DNA of 64,000 bases from Streptomyces klenkii (GTDB lineage: Bacteria; Actinomycetota; Actinomycetes; Streptomycetales; Streptomycetaceae), in assembly GCF_003626645.1 (NCBI RefSeq), contig NZ_RBAM01000005.1:1-64000 (forward strand). Direction: 5' to 3'. Positions 36,160 through 43,697 of this stretch are shown here, one piece after another; the first letter of the stretch is position 1, and each line of letters begins with the position of its first letter. The notes beneath the pieces are model-generated. The model saw nothing but the letters and a program-made list of their open reading frames with translations. It had not been told where the DNA came from and made no database searches. The translations under genes were made by a program, and so were the position numbers.

Positions 36160-36178
36160 TTAGGTTAGGCTAACCTCA
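36160..36178. promoter_or_regulatory. Iron box (DmdR/IdeR operator) 2
   Basis: TTAGGTTAGGCTAACCTCA matches the DmdR/IdeR consensus at 18 of 19 positions. It lies 127 bp before dhbA and 80 bp upstream of box 1. The flanking genes on both sides run leftward, so both boxes should serve the dhb operon, perhaps with two promoters or cooperative binding. Confidence 0.9.
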
Positions 36179-36247
36179 CGCTCTTGCCTATAGGGGGGCG
36201 GCCCCCGGCTGACCGGCGACCGCCCCCGGCAAGACGGGAACTGGCTT

Positions 36248-36316
36248 TATGTCAGGTCGTCGCGAACTCCTTCGTCACGCCGTCACGAGGTCCTTCGTCA
36301 GGTCGTCACGAGCTCC
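36248..36316 (-). repeat. Three tandem 23-bp copies of the S9 peptidase gene terminus
   Basis: Units 36248-36270, 36271-36293 and 36294-36316 are near-identical. The rightmost unit encodes the peptidase C-terminus and TGA; the other two lie downstream, each still carrying a TGA. Confidence 0.75.
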
Positions 36317-38301
36317 AGGGCCGGTACGCCCGGCGCGGTCACCCCGAAGGTCTGCGCGTACAGGGAGAGCTCCGCCTCCAGCGCCCGCACGATCGTCCCG
36401 ACCCGCCGGAAGCCGTGGCCCTCGCCCTCGAAGGCGAGGTAGGTGTGCGGCACACCGCGGCCGGCCATCGCCGCCAGCAGCCGCTCGCTCTGCGCGGCCG
36501 GGCAGACGGGGTCGGACAGCCCCTGAAGCAGCAGGAACGGGGTGGCGATCCGGTCCGCCCGGCGCAGCGGCGAGCGCTCGGCGTACAGCCCGGGCACCTC
36601 GTCCCGCGGCCCGATCAGCCAGTCCAGGTAGCGCGACTCGAAGTCGTGCGTGCCGTCCTCCGCCGCCCAGGTCTCCAGGTCCAGCACCGGGTAGAGGACC
36701 GTGCCGCAGGCGTAGAGGGACGTGGCGGCGAGCGAGGCCACGGCCGTCCAGCCGCCCGCGCTGCCGCCGCGGACCGCGATCCGGGCCGGGTCGGCGATGC
36801 CCTCGGCGGCCAGCGCCGCGGCCACCGCCGCGCAGTCCTCGACGTCCACCACGCCCCACTGCCCGCGCAGCCGCTCGCGGTAGGCGCGCCCGTAGCCCGT
36901 CGAGCCGCCGTAGTTCACCTCGGCGACGCCGATGCCGCGCGAGGTGAAGAAGACCGTCACCAGGTCCAGCACGAGCGGCGACCGGGCGGTCGGGCCGCCG
37001 TGCGCCATCACCACGTACGGCGGCAGCTCGCCCTCCGGGGCCACGTGGCCGGGGTTGCGCGGCGGGTAGAGGTTGGCGTGCACCTCGCGCCCGCCGGGCC
37101 CCGCGAAGGTGCGCACCAGCGGCTCGGGGTAGTGGGCGGGGTCCACGCGGTCGGCGTGCCGGGCGCCGACGGGCCGGGCGCGGCCCGTGCAGACGTCGAG
37201 CTCGACGACCTCGTACGTGCTGCGCGGGCTCGCCGCGACGCCCACCGCGCGGGTGCCGGACACCGCCAGGGTCGGCGCCCACTCGGTCCACGGCCCGGCG
37301 ACGTCGGCGATCTCGCCGCTCGCCGGGTCCAGGATGCCGAGGACCGCGGCGCCCCGGCCGTGGACGGTGGCGATCAGCCCGCCGGGCAGGGGCGCGAACC
37401 AGCGCTGTCCCACGCGCCACAGCGGGCCGGCGAACTCCTCCTCGCGGCGGCACAGCGCCGTGCTCTCCCCCGTCACCGGGTCGACGCGGTACAGGTTCCA
37501 CCAGCCGGAGCGGTCGCTCGCCGCGAGCAGCGAGCCGTCGGCGGCCCACTCCGCCTGGGCGACGGACTCCTCCGGCCCGCCCAGGACACTCCGGACGCCG
37601 GACAGCCGCCCGCCTTCGGAGACGTGGGCGGCCTTCAGCTCCGTGCCCTCCCACGGCATCCGGGGGTGGTCCCAGGCGATCCAGGCCGCCTGCCGCCCGT
37701 CCGGCGAGAGCCGCGGCCCGGTCACGAAGCGGCTCCGGCCGTCCGTCAGCTCCCGGACCGCCCCGCGGTCCCGCGCCGCGGAGCCGTCCAGCGGCACGGC
37801 CACGAGCAGCCGGCGCACGTCGCACGGGCCCCCGCCCGTGAACTCCTCCAGGACGCACCACACCTCGCCCCGGTCCGGCAGCAGCACGGGATCGGCCCAG
37901 CGCAGTCCCCCGCCCACGGACGAGACCGGCGTCAGCGGCCGCGGGTCGCGCCGCGCGCTCCCCGCCGGGGCGTCGGGCTCGAACGCGTAGAGCCGCTGGT
38001 CTCCGAAGTGGGTGAAGACCACCAGCGGGCCGCCCGTCTCCCGCGCCGCGGCCGCCCAGGGCAGGCCGCCGTACTCCATGACGCGGTTGCGCACGTTCCA
38101 CGGAGCGGGCAGCACCGTCTCCTCCGGGCCGCCGGCCCGCCGCCGCACCAGCGCGAAGCGGCCCTCCTCCGCCGGGCGCGGGCTCACCCACCACAGCTCG
38201 TCACCGGCCATGCCCACGAAGTCCGGGCCGCCGCCGTGCGACGCGGCGAGCTCCGCGCCGACCGGGGACTGCCAGGCTCCGTAGGGCACCGTGGACACCA
38301 T
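36298..38301 (-). CDS. S9 family prolyl oligopeptidase-like serine peptidase
   Basis: A 667-residue two-domain hydrolase. The N-terminal 400 residues are a beta-propeller-like region (RLSPDGRQAAWIAWDHPRMPW, then WAADGSLLAASDRSGWWNLYRVD). The C-terminal alpha/beta hydrolase has AVRGGSAGGWTA (nucleophile Ser), LLLQGLSDPVCP (Asp) and FEGEGHGFRR (His). No signal peptide is seen, so it acts in the cytosol on oligopeptides or acyl-peptides. ATG 38301 has GGAGG 11 nt upstream; ATG 38331 is an alternative. It lies directly upstream of the siderophore operon, and a role in ferric siderophore hydrolysis is conceivable but unproven. Confidence 0.9.
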   Translation of the reverse strand: MVSTVPYGAWQSPVGAELAASHGGGPDFVGMAGDELWWVSPRPAEEGRFALVRRRAGGPEETVLPAPWNVRNRVMEYGGLPWAAAARETGGPLVVFTHFGDQRLYAFEPDAPAGSARRDPRPLTPVSSVGGGLRWADPVLLPDRGEVWCVLEEFTGGGPCDVRRLLVAVPLDGSAARDRGAVRELTDGRSRFVTGPRLSPDGRQAAWIAWDHPRMPWEGTELKAAHVSEGGRLSGVRSVLGGPEESVAQAEWAADGSLLAASDRSGWWNLYRVDPVTGESTALCRREEEFAGPLWRVGQRWFAPLPGGLIATVHGRGAAVLGILDPASGEIADVAGPWTEWAPTLAVSGTRAVGVAASPRSTYEVVELDVCTGRARPVGARHADRVDPAHYPEPLVRTFAGPGGREVHANLYPPRNPGHVAPEGELPPYVVMAHGGPTARSPLVLDLVTVFFTSRGIGVAEVNYGGSTGYGRAYRERLRGQWGVVDVEDCAAVAAALAAEGIADPARIAVRGGSAGGWTAVASLAATSLYACGTVLYPVLDLETWAAEDGTHDFESRYLDWLIGPRDEVPGLYAERSPLRRADRIATPFLLLQGLSDPVCPAAQSERLLAAMAGRGVPHTYLAFEGEGHGFRRVGTIVRALEAELSLYAQTFGVTAPGVPALELVTT

Positions 38302-38354
38302 GATCTGCTCAGCCTCCTCGTAAGGGTTCATCAGATGCGTGACGGCCCGGCGGA

Positions 38355-38423
38355 CCGGGCTCATCAGGCCGTGCTCAGCAAGCCGTGCTCATCGAGCCGG
38401 GTTCATCAGGCCGTGCTCAGCAA
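38355..38423 (-). repeat. 27-bp direct repeat (period 42) spanning the M20 peptidase stop codon
   Basis: The copy at 38397-38423 includes the last codons and TGA of the M20 gene; a copy with one mismatch lies at 38355-38381 downstream. The bases between are a diverged half-copy. Confidence 0.75.
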
Positions 38424-39758
38424 AAAGTGGTCGAGCACCCGGACCCCGAAGTGCAGCGCCTCTACGGGGACCCGTTCGTCGACGCCGTGGAACAGCGCCT
38501 GGTAGTCAATGTCCTCGGGCAGCTTCAGGGGCGCGAAGCCGTAGCAGTCGATGCCCAGGCGCGAGAACTGGTTGGCGTCGGTGCCGCCGGACATGCAGAA
38601 CGGCACCACGTGCCCCCCGGGGTCGAAGCGCTCGACCGCTTCCCGCATCCGGGCGAACAGCTCGGTGCCGAGCGGGGCTTGCAGCGGCTTCCCGCGCTGG
38701 TAGTACTCCCATTCCACGTGCGGCCCCGTGAGCTCGTCCATGGCCGCGCGGAACTCGTCCTCGCCGCCCGGCACGACGCGCCCGTCCACGTGCCCCACGG
38801 CCGTCCCGGGGATCACGTTGACCTTGTAGCCGGCGTCCAGCATCGTCGGGTTGGAGCTGTTGCGGACCGTCGAGCCGATGAGCCGCGACGCCGGCCCGAG
38901 CTCGGCGAGCAGCGCGTCGACGTCGAAGTCCGGGGCCTCGGGGTCGGCCTCGATGCCGTACAGGGCGGCGATCTCGACCAGGGCGGCGCGTACGACCGGC
39001 GACATCCGCACCGGCCAGCGGTGCCGGCCGATCCGGGCGAGGGCCTCGGCCAGCCGGGTGACGGCGTTCGCCTCATTGGGCTTGGAGCCGTGGCCCGCCC
39101 GGCCGCGCGCGGTGAGCCGGAGCCAGGCCGTGCCCCGCTCCCCCGCCGCCACCGGATACAGCCGCAGCCCGCCGTCCGCGTGGAAGGTGTACGCGCCCGA
39201 CTCGCCGATGGCGTACCGGCAGCCCTCGAACAGCTGCGGGTACTTCTCGGCGAGGAAGCCGGCGCCCGTCCAGGCGCGGTCCTCCTCGTCGGCGGTGAAG
39301 GCGAGCACGACGTCCCGCGGGGGCCGGACGCCCGCACGCGCCCAGGCCCGGACGACCGACAGGACCATCGCGTCGGTGTTCTTCATGTCGACCGCGCCGC
39401 GGCCCCACACCACGCCGTCGCGGACCTCGCCCGAGAAGGGGTGGACGCTCCACTCCCCGGGGTCGGCGGGGACGACGTCGAGGTGGCCGTGGACCAGCAG
39501 CGCGGGCGCGCCCGGATCGGTGCCGCAGATGCGGGCGACGACGTTCGTCCGGCCGCGCTCCTTCTCCAGCACCACCGGCTCGACGCCCGCCTCGCTCAGC
39601 GCCTCGGCGACGTACTCGGCGGCGGGCCGCTCACGGCAGTCGCCGCCGCCCCGGTTGGTCGTGTCGAGCCGGATCAGGTCCGAGGTGAAGCGCACCACTT
39701 CGTCGAGCGCGCGCTCGTCCACCCCGGTCCCGGCCCCTTCCGTCGTGCTCTCAGCCAT
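38406..39758 (-). CDS. M20 family metallopeptidase (dipeptidase/ArgE-DapE-like)
   Basis: A 450-residue zinc peptidase. Metal-site motifs are LLVHGHLDVVPAD (His and Asp), GRGAVDMKN (bridging Asp), AFTADEEDRAWTGAGF (catalytic Glu-Glu) and a C-terminal FHGVDERVP His. The lid/dimerisation domain carries GRAGHGSKPNEANAV. It probably hydrolyses di- or tripeptides or N-acyl amino acids in the cytosol. The start overlaps the end of the M55 gene by 8 bp, so the S9, M20 and M55 genes form a peptide-degradation cluster. Confidence 0.93.
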   Translation of the reverse strand: MAESTTEGAGTGVDERALDEVVRFTSDLIRLDTTNRGGGDCRERPAAEYVAEALSEAGVEPVVLEKERGRTNVVARICGTDPGAPALLVHGHLDVVPADPGEWSVHPFSGEVRDGVVWGRGAVDMKNTDAMVLSVVRAWARAGVRPPRDVVLAFTADEEDRAWTGAGFLAEKYPQLFEGCRYAIGESGAYTFHADGGLRLYPVAAGERGTAWLRLTARGRAGHGSKPNEANAVTRLAEALARIGRHRWPVRMSPVVRAALVEIAALYGIEADPEAPDFDVDALLAELGPASRLIGSTVRNSSNPTMLDAGYKVNVIPGTAVGHVDGRVVPGGEDEFRAAMDELTGPHVEWEYYQRGKPLQAPLGTELFARMREAVERFDPGGHVVPFCMSGGTDANQFSRLGIDCYGFAPLKLPEDIDYQALFHGVDERVPVEALHFGVRVLDHFLLSTA

Positions 39759-40590
39759 ACTGCTCCTCCACCGCGGCCGACACGACGGTCGTGACCGCCT
39801 TGAAGCAGCGGATGCCGTCGTACATGGTCGCCGTGGTGTACGAGACCCGCCGCTCGCCGCTCAGCACGACGCCCGGGACCACCGTCGCCGCGCCGGCCAG
39901 GTGGTCCGCGTCGAACTCGATGTCGACGGTGAACGGGCCGGTGCCCGCCGCGGGCTCGTACCGCACGGCCAGCGCCGTCGCCTCCTTGGCCGCGGCGCTG
40001 ATGTCCGCGGCGGTGCGCGCGGGCGGGCGGCAGACGGCCGCGTAGCGCGACACGCAGTCCTTGACGGCCACCGAACGGGCGCGCGGCGCATAACCCTTGG
40101 CGTCCGCGCAGGTCAGGTCGTCGCCCGTCACCAGCACCACCGGAACACCGTATTCGGCGACGACCAGGGAGTTGAGCAACCCCTCGCTCGCCCGCGCGCC
40201 GCCCACCCACACGCCGGTGATGCTGTTGGCCAGGTAGGTGTGGGCCAGCACGCCCGGGGTGCCGGCGCCCGTGTGATAGCCCACGAAGGCGACGCCGTCG
40301 ACATCGCCGTGCTGCACCCCTTCGACCATGCTCAGGCTCTTGTGCTTGCCGGTGAGCATCTGCGCCCGTTCGTCCAGCTTCTCCAGCAGCAGATTGCGCA
40401 TGCCCCAGTGCGCCTCATTGACGAGGACCTCGTCGGCGCCCCCGTCGAAGAACCCGGCGATCGCCGCGTTCACGTCGGAAGTGAACAGATGGCGGCATCT
40501 CTCCCACTGCGAGGCGCCGGGCAGCACGTCGGCCGGGCAGGTGACGCCGGTGACGCCCTCCATGTCCGCGGAGATCAGGATCTTCACCAT
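39751..40590 (-). CDS. M55 family D-aminopeptidase (DppA-like)
   Basis: A 279-residue zinc aminopeptidase. It starts VKILISADMEGVTGVTCPAD with the metal ligands Asp-x-Glu, followed by GGADEVLVNEAHWGMRNLL (DxH-type motif altered to NEAH), FVGYHTGAGTPGVLAHTY and GEYGVPVVLVTGDD-like strands. Family members release D-amino acids such as D-Ala from short peptides, suggesting scavenging of cell-wall peptides. It is the first gene of the leftward peptidase cluster. The 412 bp upstream are shared with the divergent 41-kb operon. Confidence 0.92.
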   Translation of the reverse strand: MVKILISADMEGVTGVTCPADVLPGASQWERCRHLFTSDVNAAIAGFFDGGADEVLVNEAHWGMRNLLLEKLDERAQMLTGKHKSLSMVEGVQHGDVDGVAFVGYHTGAGTPGVLAHTYLANSITGVWVGGARASEGLLNSLVVAEYGVPVVLVTGDDLTCADAKGYAPRARSVAVKDCVSRYAAVCRPPARTAADISAAAKEATALAVRYEPAAGTGPFTVDIEFDADHLAGAATVVPGVVLSGERRVSYTTATMYDGIRCFKAVTTVVSAAVEEQYG

Positions 40591-40819
40591 GCATCAGTCC
40601 TACCGCAGGTGGGAGGCGGCCGCACGGGTGCTCGCAGCAGTCTCTGCGGCGGGCCGCAGCCGGGGGGCGGCCGTTCGGCGTACGGGATCGGCCGCCGATC
40701 AGCTGTCGATCAGGCGTTCGGTGCGCTACGGAGGACGCCCGGACGCCGCCGGAGACCCCCGCGGAACCACCCGGAAGACGCCCGGGCGGGATAGAGGTAA
40801 ACCGCCACCGGCGGCTGGG

Positions 40820-40834
40820 GGAATTACACATTCC
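40820..40834. promoter_or_regulatory. Dyad GGAAT-N5-ATTCC upstream of the 41-kb operon
   Basis: A perfect 5-bp dyad nested in a larger GGGAATT...AATTCCC arrangement (40819-40844). It lies in an AT-richer island of the 412-bp divergent spacer (40591-41002), about 70 bp upstream of the predicted promoter, and may bind a regulator. Confidence 0.35.
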
Positions 40835-40870
40835 AAGAATTCCCGCATTTTACCACGGGCGATCGGATGG

Positions 40871-40929
40871 TTGAGTCAACTATGTCAAATAAAAAGGCAG
40901 TTGACGCCGACATTGGCGTCGGCAATTAT
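40871..40929 (+). promoter_or_regulatory. Predicted promoter of the 41-48 kb operon
   Basis: TTGACG at 40901-40906 and AATTAT at 40924-40929 are separated by exactly 17 bp, a good vegetative-type promoter. The spacer contains a GCCGAC/GTCGGC hairpin (40906-40923). TTGAGTCAA (40871-40879) lies just upstream, and GTCAAC (40875-40880) pairs with GTTGAC (40900-40905) as an inverted repeat over the -35 region. Transcription would start near 40936, leaving a leader of about 67 nt. Confidence 0.5.
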
Positions 40930-41002
40930 CGGTTCCCGGCGTCGGCCGACGCACTCCGTCAAGAGTTTTCCCGTCAACCGGCCCTCACACCAAGGACTCC
41001 GC

Positions 41003-41830
41003 ATGCCCACCGTCGCGCTATCCCGAGGGCCTGTCGAATACACGGTCCTCGAAGGCAGTCCCGAAGCCGCCCCGCTCGTCCTCCTCCACGAAGGCCTCGG
41101 CTGCATCGCCATGTGGCGGCGCTTCCCGGCCCGCCTGGCGGCGGCCACCGGCCGCCGCACCCTGGTCTTCTCCCGGCACGGCCACGGCAGTTCGGGCCCG
41201 GCGCCGCAGGAGCGCACGCCGCGCTCCCTGCACGAGGAGGCCCACGACGTCCTCCCCGAGCTGCTCGGCCGGCTCGGCATCGAGCGCCCCGTGCTCGTCG
41301 GCCACAGCGAAGGGGCCTCGATCGCCCTGCTGCACGCCGCCGCCCGCCCCGTCGAAGCCGTCGTCGCCATCGCCCCGCACCTCTTCGCCGAGGAGCAGAC
41401 GCTCCGCGGCGTCGCCGACGCCCGCCGCGCCCACGCATCCGGGCCGCTCGCCAAGGAGCTGGCCTTCTACCACCAGGACCCGCACACCGTGTTCCGCCGC
41501 TGGAGCGGCCTGTGGCTCTCCGAGGCGTTCCGCGGCTGGGACATCGAGGGCGATCTGGCCGGCGCCACCGCCCCCGTGCTCCTCGTCCAGGGCGACAGCG
41601 ACCCGTACGGCACCACGGCCCACCTCGACGCGGCCGAGCGCGGCCTCGGCGGGCCCGTGCAGCGCCTGGAGCTCGCCGGCTGCGGCCACACCCCGCACCT
41701 CGAACGGACCGACGACGTCGTCGACGCCGTCGTGACGTTCCTCACGAGCCGCACCGGCGGCTCCGCACACCCCGTACAGCAGCCCTCCGCAGACTCCGCA
41801 CAGCCCTCGCGCCAGGAGGCCCGCCCATGA
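41003..41830 (+). CDS. Alpha/beta hydrolase (possible thioesterase of the pyrrole-type operon)
   Basis: A 275-residue alpha/beta hydrolase. PLVLLHEGLGCIAMWRRFP forms the oxyanion region, FSRHGHGSSGP follows, VLVGHSEGASIALLHAA holds the nucleophile Ser, VLLVQGDSDPYGT the Asp and LAGCGHTPHLER the His. AAGGA lies 6 nt upstream of ATG 41003. Its stop overlaps the adenylation gene start as ATGA. In this context it may release the product from the carrier protein or edit misloaded carriers; an ester hydrolase role is the alternative. Confidence 0.88.
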   Translation: MPTVALSRGPVEYTVLEGSPEAAPLVLLHEGLGCIAMWRRFPARLAAATGRRTLVFSRHGHGSSGPAPQERTPRSLHEEAHDVLPELLGRLGIERPVLVGHSEGASIALLHAAARPVEAVVAIAPHLFAEEQTLRGVADARRAHASGPLAKELAFYHQDPHTVFRRWSGLWLSEAFRGWDIEGDLAGATAPVLLVQGDSDPYGTTAHLDAAERGLGGPVQRLELAGCGHTPHLERTDDVVDAVVTFLTSRTGGSAHPVQQPSADSAQPSRQEARP

Positions 41831-43371
41831 GTGACACCGACGACGTCCGCCTCGACGGCCTGCTCGCCGCGGCCGCCCGCCGTCACCCCGGCCGGCCCGC
41901 CCTCACCGCCCAGGGCCGCACCTGGACCTACGCCGAACTCGACCGCGCCGTCGACGAGCTGGCCCGGCAGCTCGCCGCGGCCGGCCTGGAGCCCGGCGAC
42001 CGCGTGGGCGTCCTCGCCCCCAAGGGGCCCGAGGCCGTCCTCGGCATCTACGCCGCGCTGCGCGCCGGAGCGGTCACGGCCCCGCTCGACGTCGCCGACC
42101 CGCCCGTCCGCACGGCCCACATGGTGCGCGGCGCCGGGCTGTCCCTGCTGCTCGCCTCCGACCGCTCCCTCGCCGGCTGCCGGCGCGCCGCCGAGGAGGC
42201 GGGCGCGGGCCCCGAGCCCGCCGAGGGCGTCCTGGACCACGGCCTGAACTGGGTGCGCACGCTCCCGGCGGCCGGGAAGCCCGCCCCGCTGCCCGCGCCC
42301 ACCGACCGCGGCGGCTACATCCTCTTCACCTCCGGCTCCACCGGCCGCCCCAAGGGAGTGCTCCTCTCCCACGCCAACGTCGCCCACTTCGCGCTGTGGG
42401 CCGCCGCCGAGCTCGCCCTGACCGAGGCGGACCGGGTGGGCTCGCAGGCCGCCCTCACCTTCGACCTCACGACCTTCGACCTGTTCAGCACGGCCGCGGC
42501 GGGCGCCTGCGCCGTCCTCATGCCGGACGTCCTGCGCTCCTTCCCGCGCGACGTCGTCGGCTGGCTGCACGAGCAGCGCATCACCGCCTTCTACGCCGTG
42601 CCCTCCCTCTACCAGGGCATGCTCGAACGGGGCGGCATCGCCGAGCACTTCCCGCCCTCGCTGCGGGTGGCGGCCTTCGCCGGCGAGCCCTTCGCCCCGC
42701 GCCCCCTGGAGCGCTACCTGCACCTCCTCGGCGACGTGCCCCTCTACAACCTCTACGGGCCGACCGAGACCAACGTCTGCACGTACAGCCGGGTGCCCGC
42801 CGGCTGGACCGCGGACCAGGAGACGACCATCGGCAGGGCCGTCGAGGGCGACGTCGTCGACGTCCTCGGCGAGGACGGCCTGCCCACCGACGGCACGGGC
42901 GAGATCCACGTCGCCGGCGCCACGGTCTTCCAGGGCTACCTCCAGGACGGGGCCCTGACCGACCCGACCCGCACGGTGCGCTTCCGCGACGGCGTCGCCC
43001 GCCGCGCCTACGCCACCGGCGACATCGGCCGCATCACCGCCGACGGGCGCGTCTTCCTGCGCGGCCGCGGCGACTCGCAGGTCAAGCGGCGCGGCCACCG
43101 CATCGACCTGCTCGACGTCGAGAGCGCCGTGCTGTCGCTGCCGCAGGTCGCGGCCGCCGCGGTCGTCGCCAAGGACGGCCCGCACTACGGCGAGTTCTGG
43201 GCGTACGTGCAGAGCGACGGCGGTGCGGCGGCCGCCGAGGAGATCCTCGCCGGGCTGCGCGGGCTCCTGCCGCTGCGCATGCTGCCCGATCGCGTCGTGC
43301 CCACGACCGCCCTGCCCGTCAACGCCCGCGGCAAGGTCGACCGCCGCGCGCTCGCCGCCCGCACCGACTGA
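41827..43371 (+). CDS. Stand-alone amino acid adenylation enzyme (L-prolyl-carrier ligase-like)
   Basis: A 514-residue adenylating enzyme without carrier or condensation domain. Core motifs are LFTSGSTGRPKGVLLSH, NLYGPTETNVCTYSRV, YATGDIGRI and the C-terminal Lys in VNARGKVDRRAL. The NLYGPTETNVCT block and overall form resemble PltF/RedM/AnaC, which load L-proline onto a free carrier. The specificity positions as I align them read D-L-F-Y-A-A-L-V-C-K; I recall DLLYLALVCK for PltF, so eight of ten would match. Proline is therefore the likely, unproven substrate. It is coupled to the upstream hydrolase and followed by the carrier gene. Confidence 0.85.
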   Translation: MSDTDDVRLDGLLAAAARRHPGRPALTAQGRTWTYAELDRAVDELARQLAAAGLEPGDRVGVLAPKGPEAVLGIYAALRAGAVTAPLDVADPPVRTAHMVRGAGLSLLLASDRSLAGCRRAAEEAGAGPEPAEGVLDHGLNWVRTLPAAGKPAPLPAPTDRGGYILFTSGSTGRPKGVLLSHANVAHFALWAAAELALTEADRVGSQAALTFDLTTFDLFSTAAAGACAVLMPDVLRSFPRDVVGWLHEQRITAFYAVPSLYQGMLERGGIAEHFPPSLRVAAFAGEPFAPRPLERYLHLLGDVPLYNLYGPTETNVCTYSRVPAGWTADQETTIGRAVEGDVVDVLGEDGLPTDGTGEIHVAGATVFQGYLQDGALTDPTRTVRFRDGVARRAYATGDIGRITADGRVFLRGRGDSQVKRRGHRIDLLDVESAVLSLPQVAAAAVVAKDGPHYGEFWAYVQSDGGAAAAEEILAGLRGLLPLRMLPDRVVPTTALPVNARGKVDRRALAARTD

Positions 43372-43433
43372 CCACCAGCCACCCGGCCGACCGCCGGCCG
43401 CCGGCACGCAGCACACCAACGGAGGAAACCGTA

Positions 43434-43697
43434 GTGAACACCGTAGAGGACCTCTGCACTCTGATCAGCAGCAAGATCACCTGGGGGCGCGGCGAGGAGC
43501 CGCAGCAGCTGAGCCCGGACACCCCGCTGCTCGAACAGGGTCTCCTGGACTCCCTGGCCATCATGCAGATCGTCGCCGCGCTCGACTCCGAGGCCGGCAT
43601 CGTGCTGCCGGACACGGAGATCGTGGCGGCCAACTTCCGCAGCCCGCAGGCGCTGTGGGGCGTACTGGAGAACATCCGGGCGGGGGCTGCGCTGTGA
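43434..43697 (+). CDS. Stand-alone acyl/peptidyl carrier protein
   Basis: An 87-residue carrier protein. The pantetheinylation site is Ser40 in EQGLLDSLAIMQIVAAL. The later VLPDTEIVAANFRSPQAL resembles DltC/PltL-type amino acid carriers. GTG 43434 is preceded by GGAGGAAA with 8 nt spacing. The stop overlaps the start of the next ACAD gene (GTGA). It should carry the aminoacyl thioester made by the adenylation enzyme while it is oxidised. The PPTase at 26.3 kb could activate it. Confidence 0.9.
   Translation: MNTVEDLCTLISSKITWGRGEEPQQLSPDTPLLEQGLLDSLAIMQIVAALDSEAGIVLPDTEIVAANFRSPQALWGVLENIRAGAAL

Noticed and set aside
36184..36297. Possible rightward gene controlled by the distal iron box
   Set aside because: The only rightward frame is antisense to the S9 peptidase and encodes low-complexity sequence; no ribosome binding site or family motif was seen.
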